NCBI RefSeq assembly: GCF_030463565.1
Contig: NC_134653.1
Location: 28,829,150 to 28,893,149 of the forward strand
DNA: 64,000 nt
Direction of reading: 5' to 3'
From: Pelecanus crispus
Taxonomy: Eukaryota > Chordata > Aves > Pelecaniformes > Pelecanidae
Shown: positions 1-13,960 of the stretch, piece after piece
Layout: each line of letters starts with the position of its first letter
Numbering within the stretch: position 1 is the first letter of the stretch
Notes under the pieces: generated by a model
Seen by the model: only the letters and a program-made list of their open reading frames with translations
The model's database searches: none
What the model was told of the DNA's origin: nothing
Made by a program: the position numbers and the translations under genes

Positions 1-500
1 AGCTCGTGGGAAGGACTCACGTTGGAGAAGTTTGTGGAGGACTGTCTCCCGTGGGAGGGACCCCATGCTGGAGCAGGGGAAGAGTGTGAGGAGTCCTCCC
101 CTGAGAAGGAAGGAGCAGCAGAGACAACGTGGGATGAACTGACTGCAAGCCCCATTCCCTGTCCCCCTGCACCACCTGGGGGGAGGAGGTAGAGAGAATC
201 AGGAGTGCAGTTGAGCCCTGGAAGAAGGCGGGGGGGGGGGGGGGGGGGGGGAGCAGGTATTTTAAGATTTGGTTTAATTTCTCGTTACTCTTCTCTGTTT
301 TGATTGGTAACAAATTAAACCGATTTTCCCCAAGTCAAGTCTGTTTTGCCTGTAATGGTAATTGCTGAGTGATCTGTCCCTGTCCTTATCTCAATCCACG
401 AGCTTTTTGTTATATTTTCTCTCCTCTGTCCAGTTGGGAAGAGGAGTGATAGAACAGCTTTGGTGGGCACTTGGCATCCAGCCAGGGTCAACCCACCACC
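1..500 (+). mobile_element. 3' part of a solo ERV LTR, cut by the window edge
   Basis: This stretch matches, base for base over long runs, the 3' half of the LTR at 60801-61893: the CTGGAGCAGGG-type repeats, a poly(A) signal region near AACAAATTAAAC (about 310), the TGATCTGTCCCTGTCC block and the terminal GCCAGGGTCAACCCACCAC. The orientation is plus. The copy ends near base 500, where the expected terminal CA reads CC. It lies inside a PPM1F intron. A run of 22 G (230-251) has expanded within it. Its 5' part lies outside the window, so a full provirus upstream cannot be excluded, but a solo LTR is most likely. Confidence 0.85.
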
Positions 501-2025
501 ATATGTGTGCCTGTATGAGTACCACTGTTTGATGTGGTATACTGTGAAGAATTTCTGGTGTTACGGTCCTAAATTCTATGTCGGATTTCACAAGCTTAGT
601 ATTTGAGCAGCAGTGTTGTGTCCAAGTCTTCTGGTCAGTATTAGTCAAGACATTTACAAGTATGTAAACTAATAGCTGTAGACAATGTTGTCTAAGATGC
701 TGTTCTATTTAATTATATTTGTATATGGGATGACTTAAATATTTAAAGGTTTTAATATCTTGCCCATTCACACCTGCATATTAAGCAAACCAAAAGTAGT
801 TTTGGTTAATACATAGTGACTGCTAATCAGAGATCTGTGTTTAAATTTAAGCTTTCAATTCTCCAGGCCCAGAGATGTATCTGAAGCCAGCCATCCAGTG
901 TTGCTGAGAAAAAGAAATGCTTGAGAACCAGCAGTTATAAAAACAAATTCTGAGGAAGGTTTAATGCTAGCAGTGTTAGCAGGAGTCAGGATAAAGTAAA
1001 AATAGGAAAGATAGTTCATGCAGTGCAGTTCTTTTGGAAACACATTAGTGACCAGCAAATTACTTTTGCTCTATAGATGATCTTTTCAATGTTTTCTGAA
1101 ATTAGTTGATTTAGCATTGAGGCAGGGTTCTTACTCAAATAACAAAACTTTAAATTATTTCCTATTCTGAGAAAGACTGCATTGCAATTTAGACACAATG
1201 CTAAACACCAAACCATTCAGCCTGATGAACAATAAGTTGGGATTAATTGATCTTTGGGACCTATCCAGAAAAGGATTTGAGTGTCTGGCTGGAGCTTTTC
1301 ACACTATGCTCAATGGGTGTGGACAGTTCTGCTCTGTAATGACAAAGCAGGGAAGTGGCAGAAGTGTTCTGTCTCCTCTAGCTCCTACAACCACGTGTAT
1401 TTAAAAAGATAAAGACAACAGTTTAAAATGCTAATCTGTTCAGCTCAACTATGAGTTGAGCTATTGACCTCAGCAAAACATTCTCAGACTTCCTTGTTGT
1501 TTCAGTGGAAGTGGTTCAGTAGGACATAACATGACCCAAAGCCAGTCTAATGCTTTTTTCAACCCTTGTGTCCAAGACAACAACAATCTCTTATCTTGAA
1601 GGCATTTCTGCCTGTTTGATTATTTCTTTTTTTTTTTTTTTTTTGGTAGGGATGCACTCCTACCAGTATAACTTGTGCATTTCACTTACATAATAATAAC
1701 ATTTATGTCTAATATGCTAGATGGATTTTTGGTTCTTTGTTACGATTTTTGTAATGTAATCACCTACTTAATAAGCCTCTGTTTTGAAAGTGAACTAGCA
1801 AGTAAAGAAGCTGCTCTTATCCTTCCTGTTATACTGTTTTCCATTGCAACTTTCTCTCCACGTTATTCAGGAGCCTATTTTAATTCTTGCAAAGCCTGCA
1901 AAGGCAGAGTGCTGTATGTGTGTATGTAGCTCTAAGGAAAGAAACTTGAAGGGAAGACGGGCCAAAAGATGGGGTAATGTAGGAAAATGAGGCACACAAC
2001 TTACTGTTTGTCTTTGTGCTGTCAG
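501..2025 (+). other. PPM1F intron sequence, no recognised feature
   Basis: AT-rich unique-looking DNA between the LTR and the first visible PPM1F exon. It contains a T-run near 1625-1644 and no convincing coding exon on either strand. The earlier PPM1F exons (N-terminal acidic region) were not found here. Confidence 0.6.
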
Positions 2026-2225
2026 TGCTGGATGGAGAGTCGTTGCAGCGCTGCTTCTTTAACAAGCTTCGGGATGTTTGCTTTGAGTGGCAGAAGCAGT
2101 TGCCACCACTGAGACCACTGAAGCGGTTCCTGCTTGTTTCGATCCACGCCATCCGTAACACTCGACGGAAAATGGAGGACCGCCACGTTCTGCTCCCGGA
2201 GTTCAATCAGCTGTTTGGTTTATCA
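2026..2225 (+). CDS. PPM1F: PPM1F coding exon (internal, first in window)
   Basis: It follows a TTTGTGCTGTCAG acceptor and ends before GTAAGT. It enters in phase 1 and leaves in phase 0. It codes for the segment from [14 protein letters not shown] to FNQLFGLS, including the conserved [16 protein letters not shown] at the start of the catalytic domain. The following 626-bp intron (2226-2851) shows no other feature. Confidence 0.93.
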
Positions 2226-5200
2226 GTAAGTCTGGACAAAATTGGGGAGGCCAGTTTGTTAGCTCTTCAACAGTCCTGTAAACACAATGACCTAGTGATG
2301 GATGATCTGTGAAATGGTAAGAATTTGTTGCCACAAGTTATTCATCATGTCTGTGCTGGAGCAAGGGCTTACTGACTTGGATTGGTAGGGGCTAACTACT
2401 GCCCTGATAAAGAAGGATCCTGTGACCTTAGGTTTCGTGTCATAAGCGATATAGGGAAATGGGAAGTTTGCCTAGTGTTATGTTGCTGGAGTCATAATGT
2501 TCTCGTGACTGAGGTAACTGGTACATTAAGAAAAGGGGGAGAACAGCAGTTGTACAAGTGCCAATTAATGAAGTTGCAGTGGGACTACATAACCAGCTGT
2601 CTGCTGTTTCAATTCCAGATTATTTTAAGGATATTAAATGACAAACAGCAAACAAAGAAAAGTAATTCCTCTGCAAAGTACCCATTTTATCCATTTTGCA
2701 CATGGGTAAACTGACTTAAATTGCCCTTACCTATGCAATGTCGTATGGAAGAAGGCCCAGAGTAAAGAATCTTTGCTTGCTGGTACCAGTCAACGAGCTA
2801 TTTTGGTTTTAAATACAAATATGTCTTCCCCTCTCTCCCTCCCTGCAAAAGGATGACATTGATCGCGCTTACTTTGCGGTATTTGACGGCCATGGTGGAG
2901 TGGATGCTGCCAATTATTCAGCAACCCATTTACATGTAAATGTTGGGCTACATGAAGAGATTGTTAAGAATCCAGCTGAGGCCTTGAAGTGCTCTTTCCA
3001 GAAGACAGATGAAATGTTTCTTTTCAAAGCCAAAAGAGAGGTGAGTGGGTAGAGATTAATTCCATTGTATTTAAATAACACTGAGAACTGTTGGACAACA
3101 TGGTATTATCCAGAAAATTCTGGCAGTACAGTTTCTTTGAATCACTGACTTCTTTATGAAATTATGCCACATGTAAAGGTTTTCTTTGATCAGATTATTT
3201 CTTTTTTTTGAGGAAAACCAAAATGACAGTGCTTGTAAGTTCAAGAAGAGTGATTGAAAAGAAGTGTTGAGTAGTTTAAATGATCCTGACAAATCAATTA
3301 TTTGAGAGAACACTCTGCTTCCTCTTTGCCTAAATTAGGTAGCCTCTAGACGTTCTGTTGTCCTACCTCTTACCTGGAAAAGAGCTTTCTCTCTTCCTCA
3401 TATGGTCACTATCTTCCTTCTTCTTGTCCCACGATTAATGTCACAGGTGGTTTGTAAGATGAAATATGTATTCTATGATTTAAATCAGAGTCTTCAGTTC
3501 ATTAAGCTTATTGATCAGCTTTGAATCAAGTTGGTATGATGAACATCCTTTCTTCAAATTTACATAATGGGAGGATGATTTATTATACAGTTTAATGAGA
3601 ACTCTTTTATTATAGCAGTAACTGAATATGGAAGTATTCATTGTTAATATCTTAATTTCTGTCAATGAGGTACAAAAGAGGGACCAGCATCTTCATGAGG
3701 TCTGACTCTCACTGATCTTTACAGGGAATCTAGGACAGTAAGGTTCCTTCCTTTGTTGACGTCCTCACTTAAATACCCAAGGATAAGGAGATGTATGCGG
3801 AGCAAGGTGTCTGTAATTGCTAGTGGTAGAGCGGACAGTGTGAAGGGAGTTGGGGTTGGGGAGACCTGTGTTTGTTTGGGAAATGTTCGTACTACTGAAA
3901 TTCAGATCTTCTTTCTTTTCTGTGTGTGTCTGTTTTGAACAATAGAGGTCTTAGTCTCCTAGATCAGTTTTGGAATTAATAGCAGAGAAGAAAGAATATA
4001 ACAGAGGCAGTATTAGCTATCTGCATGTTAGAATATGTAAATAGTTTATTTCATGTCTGTCTAATACCTTGTACCTTTTTTTTAGGTACCTGAATTATGA
4101 TTGGCAGTTCTACTCTGCTGCATTTAAGTGTGACTAAACCTAGGTTTATGATATTGCCATGTAACCTGGTAGGGCTTGTTGAATATTCACCTAACGTACC
4201 TGTTCTCTTCTGTAGAAGCTGCGGAGTGGTACAACAGGTGTATCTGCATTGATAGTAGGGAACAACCTACACATAGCATGGCTAGGGGACTCGCAGGTAA
4301 TGCTTGTGCAGCAAGGAAAAGCTGTGACATTAATGGAACCTCACAAACCAGAAAGAGAAGTAAGTCTGACTTGTTTTTTTTTTTCTCGTGTGTGGTGTTA
4401 GAATCTCTCTTGAAACCATTTGGAATCAAGCCTTTGTGTTTGGTACTTTGCATAATTACATACATTGTATGGTAGGATTCAGAGAACTGACAAGATTTTT
4501 TTCCATCCACTCCTGTGTCTTGAAAAGGTGATCCCTACAACTATGCCCCCTTGAAAGTACTGATGGTACTGGTAGTCTTGACTTCAGTTCCTGCTCAGAC
4601 TGTCTTTTCAAAATTTGTAGTAATTAAAGACTTTCACAGGATTTTTGTGTGTGTGAATTTAAAACTGCCTGTTATAAATTAATTTATTAATTTGAGATTA
4701 ACAGCTATTTAAAATGTTAGCATAATGCAAGCCTTTCATAATATGCTATACTGTCATTCAAAAGCTAATGATAATCTACTAGCCTAACTGGCTTAAAGCG
4801 TATTGCATTTTCTATATATTTTAAATAGCTAGGTATTTTATTACATGGAATTTGATGGGGATTTGTGAGTTTAGATAGCATTGCATGACCCTTTGCCTTC
4901 ATAGCATGAATATTTGTAATAACTGAGTAGTTAAAGGAGTATCAATGCAAATGCTATTATTACATTGTTTAGTTATCTTGTATTCTATTCCAAATATTTA
5001 TATATTTACCCAATTGCTGTATGGGATGGGAAGAAGTGGCAGGAAGGGGTACTCATCCATACAGGAAAGAACATGATGATACAAAAACTTAACAGTTCTG
5101 CTTTTTTGTGGACAAGCCATGGTATGGTTGGGAAGTAGGTGGGTTGTTTCCGGTAATCTTAAGTGCATGTTTTCAAACTAGATTCTGGTATGTGTGTTTG

Positions 5201-6957
5201 CTATATTCATAGTATAAATATAGAAGCTGAAGCAGCTCTTGGTTTTGGGTTTTGTCTTTCTCTCCTCTTCAATTGGGTAACAACAAGATCAGTAAGCCAT
5301 GGGTAGGCTTTCAGTATAAAAATTGTATTCTACTGTTTTTCAGGACGAGAGAGCACGTATTGAGACTCTGGGTGGTTGTGTAACCTATATGGACTGCTGG
5401 CGGGTTAATGGTACCTTGGCTGTTTCCAGAGCAATTGGTAAGATAAACCATCAGAATTAGTATTGTTCAGATGAAATTTGATTAAAACACACCACCTGAG
5501 ACTGTATGTTTACTGTAAATGATGTTTTTCTCAGCATCAACCAAATAGTAAACCACTCTCACTGTCCTTGCCATAAGGCTAGCTTACAGCTATATAACTT
5601 ACATAGCTTGCAGCTATATAATCCTACTGGTTTTACCATAAGCATAGAATATTGTTTTATTTTACATACTAGCCATGACAGTCCTAATTCTTTTATACTT
5701 CTAAGTCTTTTGCTTCTTGTAAATGTCTTTGATGCTGTGGTGTTCTACAGTAGCTTAACAAACATATGTATTTAATTTGTAAAATTGGAGGAAGTAATAA
5801 GCGTTCATCTAGCCTTCTTTACTACGTGTCTGAATGTCTGCTCTGTGGGGTTTTTGTCCACTTTAATATATCTTTCTCCTGACTGCAGTTCTTGAGTCAG
5901 ATCACTGCATCCTCCTTTGAATCACACATATCCAGCAATTGAGGGCATTTTAATTGTAGTATTCCAGAATCTTATTAAATGAGCTTACTTTGCTTCTCGC
6001 CAATTAGGCCATAAAGAGAAAAGACCCTGGGCAAGTACAGCAGATAACTGTAATGTACGAGTGGGAGCAAATTAGTACAAATCTGTATAATGCTATTTGG
6101 ATGAACAGCAACCCATGTTTAATAAGTGTGTCCATATGAAACTGATGAACTAAACACAATGAGCAGATTCTTATGGCATTGTGCTGTATATCTGGATAGC
6201 TAAGAAAAATCTTATTTTCATAGCATTCTGAAGGCTGTACAAGAGGCACACCTGCAAAATGAAGCCTGACTATCTCCTTGCACAAATATATTTCAGAGAG
6301 AAAAAGACTTCGAAAGAATTTCCCTAGTTTCCCTGCAAAATTAGAGAAGCATGAATTAGAGTAACTCCTTAGAAAACCACTGGATTTAGGTAGGTTCCAA
6401 GTGGTCTTAAAGAAACAAAAGCCTTCCATGCTTACTCCACAGCTTTTCACTACTCTTGTCCTGCATCAGGTACCTCTGCAATATGATCTGACTGTCCTTG
6501 AGGATGGTAAAAGCAATTGATGGGTGAAGAAGTAACTGTTTACATTTGAAGTAATAAAGCCTTTGTTTTGATCATTGTCTTAGGTGACATATGTCAGAAA
6601 CCGTACATCTCTGGTGATGCAGATGGAGATTCATTTGAGCTGACTGGTTCTGAAGATTACTTGCTCCTAGCCTGCGATGGATTCTTTGATGCTATCAAGC
6701 CATCTGAGGTTGTAGACTTGGTCCTAGATCATTTAACGCAAACCAATGGAGTGGGTCTGAAAGCAGCAGAAAGACTGGTGGCTGCTGCAAAGGAAAATGG
6801 ATCCAGTGATAACATCACTGTTCTAGTGGTGTTCCTGAGGGATCCTCAGGACATCTTGGCAGACTGTGTCAGAGACCCTAAGAGCCTTGGGGCTGGTGAT
6901 GATGCTCAGAGCTCACCCTTTAATTTCCTCAGCTGTGAGGCAGCAGCCACACAGTGA
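2026..6957 (+). CDS. PPM1F: PPM1F (POPX2) protein phosphatase, last five coding exons
   Basis: Serine/threonine phosphatase of the metal-dependent PP2C family. Known family roles are dephosphorylation of CaM kinase II and of PAK kinases together with PIX adaptors, in the cytosol. Five exons join in frame: 2026-2225, 2852-3040, 4216-4359, 5344-5437, 6584-6957, giving about 332 residues. Visible PP2C motifs in order are [16 protein letters not shown], the metal-binding DGHGGVDA, the [10 protein letters not shown] strand, [35 protein letters not shown] and [12 protein letters not shown]. The metal-binding aspartates of DGHGG, ACDGFFD and SSDN are all kept, so the enzyme should be active. I chose PPM1F over the close paralogue PPM1E because the protein ends only about 35 residues after the catalytic domain; PPM1E has a longer tail. 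The N-terminal roughly 120 residues are encoded upstream of the window. Confidence 0.93.
2852..3040 (+). CDS. PPM1F: PPM1F coding exon with DGHGG metal motif
   Basis: The acceptor is CCCTGCAAAAG and the donor GTGAGT; both phases are 0. It codes for 63 residues from [18 protein letters not shown] to MFLFKAKRE. The two aspartates and glycines of the first PP2C metal motif are intact. The next intron (3041-4215) is AT-rich and I see nothing else in it. Confidence 0.95.
4216..4359 (+). CDS. PPM1F: PPM1F coding exon with AWLGDSQ
   Basis: The acceptor is TTCTCTTCTGTAG and the donor GTAAGT; phase is 0 on both sides. It codes for 48 residues starting [12 protein letters not shown] and ending EPHKPERE, including the core strand [11 protein letters not shown]. 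Intron 4360-5343 follows, without recognisable genes or repeats. Confidence 0.94.
5344..5437 (+). CDS. PPM1F: PPM1F coding exon with [11 protein letters not shown]
   Basis: The acceptor is CTGTTTTTCAG and the donor GTAAGA; it enters in phase 0 and leaves in phase 1. It codes for [20 protein letters not shown] followed by [12 protein letters not shown], a hallmark PP2C block. Intron 5438-6583 follows; a 148-codon minus-strand frame at 6004-6450 inside it has no recognisable similarity. Confidence 0.94.
6584..6957 (+). CDS. PPM1F: PPM1F last coding exon with stop
   Basis: The acceptor is TCATTGTCTTAG. The split glycine codon is completed and [20 protein letters not shown] follows, then the catalytic ACDGFFDA and [12 protein letters not shown]. 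The reading frame ends with TGA at 6955-6957 after a short tail ending SCEAAATQ. The tail differs from the human one, as usual for this family. A weak poly(A) signal AATAAA stands at 6986-6991, only about 30 bases after the stop. Confidence 0.95.
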
Positions 6958-9900
6958 CAAAAATCTGCTTGATCCAGAACGTTCAAATAAATTCACGTAA
7001 GGAACTGCTTTCCACTGAAGAAGCCTCTAATACAATAGGCAAAATGTGTCAGAAAAACAATGACAAATGGACAAACATTTAACAGAAAGGCAGGACTCCT
7101 TTTACTGAGTTCCCATTTGTCTTCTCCTTCCTTCCCCCTCCCTTCAAAAAACACTGAGCAGACGTGGAGACTTGTAGAGCTATTTTGTCTCTGGGAGCAG
7201 ACTTCTAAAGTGCGTCCCAGGGCTGCTGGTCATATTCCTCTGCCCTGGAAGTGTTAAGAAACCACAATATGTGTAAGCTGATGGGTGAGAATACCCATTT
7301 GTGAATTCTGAGTGAAAATTTAAATTAACGCTTAAGAATAATGCTGTATGTTGTATTTAATTGTGATGTTACTTTGGAGATTGGGAGGAGGGAAGCTGTC
7401 ACCATCACAGAAAATCTTGTTACTGTGTGTGGTCTGTAGGAACAGGCTTGGTGTGCGAGAGACTGGGTGACACCGTTATGCTGTGTAAGTTGTTTTTGTT
7501 TTGTACCAAAGATGATATTACAAGAGTGGTGCGGCCTCTTGATTCAAACAGAGACATTTAATTTTGTGTGTATGGAGAGGAGAAAATGAAACTCAATGCT
7601 CCAGAAAAAGAGCAAGAAAGCTAACTAGAGATATCCCAGGCAAAATGATACAAAATCAGCTGCTTTCTGGGATGCTCTGGTTTATAAACTGGAATCCAAT
7701 ATTTAACTGCACTGGATTATTTCTCCCTAACAAACATGCTTTATTGGCTATTTGGCAACCTGAAAAGAAAGGACCTGTATTGTTGTATTTGAGAGAGATC
7801 TTTACAGTATGTATGCTTTAGCAGTTAAATATGCTCTGTTTCTGCCACTTTTTTGTGTACTGTAACAAATGAGAATTTTATTTTTATTCTAAGTGTTTAT
7901 TTGTTTATTTACTGAACTTTACAGTTGGAGGAATTTTTTGCAGTGTTACTTTACTTTGTTGCAGGTTGTATTTAAATTAGAATTTTCAAGTGTCTGTCTT
8001 TATTATCTGGTTTAAAAAACTGACTACCCTCAAGTGCCTTAAATATTTCACCCAAGGATTGCTGGCTTCCTATCATATTCTGGTGAGCCAGTTTATAGTA
8101 TTTTTAAAATGTGACTTTTTTACTTCATTAATACTGATGTTTAATGCACTTAAATGTTTCATTTTTGTGAATGATTTTTGTGGGAACTAGGTTTCAAGAA
8201 AACATCTCTCTCATTTTTGCCAAATCTTGTGGCTTGTAGCAAAAGCTTCACTATACTTGCTGTGATTTACCCCTTGCCCCATGCAAAATGCTCTAGTTAG
8301 TTAATCATAAAGTAACAATCTGAGTCGTCATGACTTTCATTTAAAAACAAATACTCTTCTGACCTTCACAAGAAAATTTAATAACACAAACTAGAAACAG
8401 TTTAGTAACATTTTTTGATTAATAGATGGTTAATTTGGCCATAGTTCATGAACTTTTGGGGTCTAAATAACTTTCTAAGGAGATGTGAAGCTAAGGTGAG
8501 GATGAAAGAATCTTAATGAATGTGTATGTTGTTGTGCAGCTGTTATATCCATTACATGCTAGAGCCTCTGCCCGTGTTTTGTCTTGCCTTGCTAGCCTGG
8601 CTAGCAGGACTCAACAAGATCTGAAGGCTCAACGGTAAATGTGTTAGTAATTTCTGTATCTAAACAAGAAGTGCTTACATCTGGCAGCAAGATTGTATGC
8701 CTAATTTAGAAGTACATGGCATTGCAATATGTCAGTCCTGTTGATTAAAATGTGTTGAACATTAACATTGCTTAGGGGAGAACATTTAGATAGAAGAGTT
8801 GAGATAGCTAAAAGAAAGAACAGAGCAGCACTGTTTATGTCCATAGTGTCTCTGAATTGTTAGCTAGTGTGGGGCAATGCAGTTACCCTGGTGACTTGTG
8901 CTTTTTGTTGGATTACTGTGGACGATCGTACGGTTTAACATAGAAACTCCTCAGTGAGCTACCATCTTGTTACATAGCAACTCGGACAGCGACTTCTTTG
9001 TTTTGCTATGCAACAACAGGAGCTTTTCCTCTGAGAAGGTTGCAAGCACTTTTCCATCCTACATTTTGCTGTCCTAAAATATGTGAGGAAGGCTTTCTGT
9101 GATGGCAACCTGGTAGGGTAGGTGTTAATTTTTGTAGTGAACCTACTTCAGTTAAGGAAGCCTTTAGACTTGCTTAGTAATCGTTTTGGATTTACCATCT
9201 CCTGTATCTTTGATTTCTAACCCAGATGTTCAGTGTCATGCTAAATTCTGATGACCACTAGTGCCTCTTGGTGTCTTGGAAATAGTTCTCATTATTAATA
9301 CAGCAAGAATCATACAGAATTGTTTGATTTCATTGCTATCTGAGGTCTGTCAAGAGAGGGGGAAGCTATTGCATTCATGAAGGGAGGTGTGAAATGTTGG
9401 TAAGTTACTCATATGGTTTAGTTTCTGAAATTTGCCAAATTTCCTGAAACATGGAGAGAACTGAACAAGCCAAATTCTTTGTAATGATCCTTTTATTTCA
9501 CCCCTTTTTGGGGCAGATTTGCATTACAGAGGAAACAAAGTCTTAAATATTTCAATGGATACCTACAGCTATGTAAGAACATCCTTTTTTGTTTCAAATT
9601 TGATGGATTTCTTTTTTTATGGGAGCTAAGTGAAAGCTAAGCTTTAGAAAGCTGTGGTAATGAAAAAATTTAATTCTCAAGTTGTGCTCTAGGGAAGAAA
9701 TTTTGCATTCTGAGAAGCTGCTCCCTTATATAGATGTTTTCATTCTGAATGACCTAATGCCTCATTTCTTTCAGATGTAAGTAGATAGGAATAGTCTTTG
9801 GGAACTCATACAGATTTCAGCGGGGATAAAAAATATTTCTCTAATTTCCAAAGATGACTTACTAGCTTTAAAAAGTCTGGTCAGGTCTATAGGAGTTGTA

Positions 9901-12900
9901 ACTGGGTCAAAAATAGCAGTTTGTATCCTATCAGTAGAATAAATAAGTCTTCATGTGTCATCTACAGTAAAATTCCAAATACTATTTGGTTTTGGAGATG
10001 TCTTATCTATTCTTGACAGCCTGATCAAAACCTATGGAAACTTCTTTTTTTTTAAAAGAAAAAAAAAATTTAAAAACTAACATTTCAATTTGATATTAAA
10101 TCAGTAATGAAAGTATGACACAGGATGCAAGTATGGATTTTGGAAGTGCACTTCTAAAATTCTATTGAAAATGGTCATCAGGATGGTCTTATGCTTGGGA
10201 TGGCACGGCAACCTCCAATTTTTGTTTCACTTGTGGTTTTGATACCACTTTTAGAAGCCACCAGCTATAATGCATAATAATACTGTTACAAGAAGTGTCA
10301 CTAGTTATGGGTGGTGAGGAGAAGAGGGGAAGGAGCTCTAGCAGAAGGTATGAAGTTGAAATAAGTAGTCCAAAATATGGAATGGTGCTATGTTTTTAAT
10401 TTACAGTGCTTACCTGCTTTTCTTATCTTTCCTCTTAAAACTTCTTGGATTTCTGGTGTTGGCTGTTCTGTTCTGTTCTCCTTCCCTCCTTTGGTTAAAA
10501 ATAATATGTAGTCTTGGTGAGAGAATGCTCTTGGCTCTCTGGGTCTTCCCAGCATCATCTACAATATACTAACACTTGTCCACCAATGACAAATTGACTA
10601 ATTTGCCTGTTTCCTTGTTGTCTTTCTGATGGGCATGCAGCAAAAACAATTCTTGAGTCTAGCCAAAATCTTTGAAGCTGTAGAAGTTAGCTGAAGGATT
10701 CAAGACAAATGTTCAATGAAAAGTGAAAGTATTTTAATATTTTACTAGACTCCAAATGAATGCTGCTGCATTTTAGTACCCAGCATCAGAAAAATTGCTC
10801 CTTAAAGGAGCCTGCATTTTTAAAACAGCATGCTTAAATTCTTGTATTGTGCTTGATTGAAAACTAGCTTTAGTCATTCTGCTTAGTGGGTATCCAACAT
10901 CTCTTTTGCTTACGGGTAATTCATACTTCTACCTTTCTTTCCCTTCCCTACCCTGCCCTCTCCTACAAAGAAACGTACCTAAGCCAGTGAAGTCTTCTGG
11001 GTCTGACATAGACAAGATTATAATTTTACAAATTACATTTGTTGGGGGGTTGGTTTGGGGGTTTTTTTTGAGAATACAGAGGATAGAAATGCAGGAACAT
11101 TTTTAGAACAGGGGGAAATTAAGTAAAATCCGCCCTCTGAGTGATGGAGGAGTGAGAGAGACAGACAGGAATGCATTTAAGTATTATTAATGTTTATTTT
11201 AAAAAGGAAGTGGGCTCGAAAATAGAGCTACAAATGTCAGTTCTTTAGAGTGAAATACCAGTGCTTGAAAGAATTAGAAACACACCCATTAAAAAGGCAA
11301 AACTCAGCTGTAGTAACTCTGTCTTCAAACAGCCAAGGAAGGAATCACAGTAAAAGCGTCCAAGGTGACTTACTGTGACCCCTCAACGCTGTCTTGGAAG
11401 CTGATGCTACTAAATGGATTTTTCTAAACATCCTTATGTCTAAGATAATGCTAAGGGGGAGCATTCAGTATACGCAGTTACTGGTCACTGTGCAACTGCT
11501 GCTATGAGTAAATGCGGTGAAGTGTGCTAATGAGTCGATACGGCTGGTGAGCTCTCATAAGATGAGTAATTGGGCACAGTGGTTACAGCAGAGTTGGCAG
11601 TTGAATAGTGTTAATCACAGTGATGACTTTAATAGCATTTAATAGACACTTATCTGAATTCAAAGTCAGATGAGGTACTGCTCTTTTTAAAAGCATTTCC
11701 AGTGCTATTAGCTTTCTGTCATGAAAAGCCACTAAAATTTCTTTTTTTTTTTTTTTTTTTTGTTGCATGTTGGGAATAGTGCTTATCTTTCTTTCTGAAC
11801 TCTGGAGATAAGTTGGCTATCCGCACTGGAAAACCCATTTTCAGTTGATAGCTTAAAGCAGCTGTTTGGGGTTGAAACTTCCCTCCCAGGCAAAAACTAA
11901 CAAAAAGGTGTTTCCAAAACAAGTGGTCAAGGAACATAGGTATTTCTAAATGGTGTTGCACAAAAGGTAACCAGCAAATACCCTCGATCTGTAAAGGTAT
12001 AGACAGTTAGTTGAGCTGCTTAAAGTCTAAATTAAGATTGCAGCTCCACTCTTTGTGTAAGTGAGACTCTGTTGGTTAAATTACTCGTGTTCTTGTGGAT
12101 GCAGGTACTTAATGCACAGCACCAGATGCGGTCTATTTCTATTCTTACAGTACTGAAGTATCAAGCAAATGCTTTAGGGAGAAGGTGGGGGGATGTTAGC
12201 CACAACAGAGCAGATTGCAGATGACTCATATATAATTTAGCTCTAGTTAAGCCTGAATTAAATTTCCCTGCTTAGTTCTATTACTGTCCCATTTATAATT
12301 GGGCCTGTGCCATCAGACAAAATCCTACTAGGAAGTAATGGTCCATTCCTCCTTTCTGAGGAGCAAACAGCTCCTGATGGACAAAATGTTGTTCAGGGGG
12401 GTGGAGAGGGAGAAAAATGAGGTTTCAAATGAGTGCAAAACTTCCCAATCTACACTAAGTTATGTATTCTCTCTAATAAACGCACGTTTGTAGCAGGTCT
12501 GATTGCATTTGAATAGTTGTGCTGGAAAGCAATGGGTTTTCTGCCAAGCTCGTCATAACCTTTAAAACTGACAGCACCAAACCCAAGAGGCTAGTCCTCT
12601 CTGCTTTCCTAAATCGAGCCACTAAAACAGCCAGCCCTGTTAAATACTTGTTTTGCAGTGTTGACAGCTCTAAGAGCTAAGACAGCCACTTTCTGCATAT
12701 GTTTTGGTTGTTTTTAATATATTTATTGGATTTTACTTTATCTAAAGTTATTTCTATTAATATCAGTCATGTCAGCTGAAAAGTAATCAGATGGAGACAT
12801 GAGTGAGTGACTGGACCCGAATACCTATCTGTCATAGACACTTCCTAAAATACTATCTTAAAATGAACTGGTAGGCTCTTGTGATAACCTTATCTCTGAA

Positions 12901-13927
12901 TAGAACAGGAAACCAAAATCTTACAGAGAATCACTTAAACCTTTATTTTGGTGTGACCCATCAGAGCTTGAACACTCACAAGCCTCCCCCACAAGCTGTT
13001 CAATGTTGCTAGTTTAATGTGTTTTCCAAGCTGTGCATGCTGCTGCTGGTGCACACAAAAATAAACAAAAGACAGCTGTGATGGCAGCATAGAAAATTTA
13101 GCAAGATGCAGCTTTTGTCGAACAGAAGAGGACAAAATCAGTAGGAAAAGAAGTGTTTTCAAGCTTCTTGGAATGCAAACAATGGAATTAAAAAAGCAAC
13201 CTAGAAGAGTTGGCAGTGCACTGTCGGCTTAAAACCACTGTTTTAAGCAAATGAATTTGGCTGCTTTGTAATGTCTGCTTTATTTTGTTAACAAACTCCT
13301 CTCAGTCAGGGTTTCATGCCTTGTTGTTATATGCTTTTTAGTCTGAAGAGAAAAGATATATTTAACTTTCTAAGAAGCTGAATATATCTGGGCTTTGTGA
13401 CTAGGTAGGCTATGATTATTGAATTTTCTCTAAACTATTAAGCCTGATTATTAATTTCCAGGAGATACTAATATAGCAAGTACTGAACTTACTAATGATT
13501 AAATGGTTCTGGATTTCCATGCACAAGTACTTCATCAGTCTTTCCTGATCTAGCAGATCACTTCTTGAAGTTTATTATCATTTGTGTGGCAATACATTAG
13601 GCATGTGGAAGGTTTGTCGCTTTGGCAAATGGAGCTGGAAGGCGCGACCATCCCTCCCTGCAGGAAGTATTTATCCTTTTATCTAAGGAATCATGGTTCC
13701 TTTTGGATGTCTAAGGATAAAGAGATGATAGCTAGGAAACTAGAGAGATCCTATGGGGACCTTCTCAGGGCAATTAAATACTATGACTTCCTCTTTTTTG
13801 TGTTCCCCTTTCTAACTTGTTAAAAGGCATTCTGCTTAATACTGGATGATTAATGCTGCTTGCTTTTTTTTTTTTCTTTCAGTGTGTTTAATAATAGCAA
13901 GATGTTTGTTTTGTTGGGGGTTAAAAC

Positions 13928-13960
13928 TTTATACTGGCAAAAAAAAAAGGCCAGTATAAA
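13928..13960. repeat. perfect 11-bp inverted repeat with A-rich loop
   Basis: Arms TTTATACTGGC (13928-13938) and GCCAGTATAAA (13950-13960) are separated by an 11-base A-rich loop. It would form a hairpin in a transcript of either strand. It lies in the possible PPM1F 3' UTR. Confidence 0.5.

Noticed and set aside
6004..6450. 148-codon minus-strand frame in a PPM1F intron
   Set aside because: No similarity, no promoter, inside an intron of the opposite strand gene.
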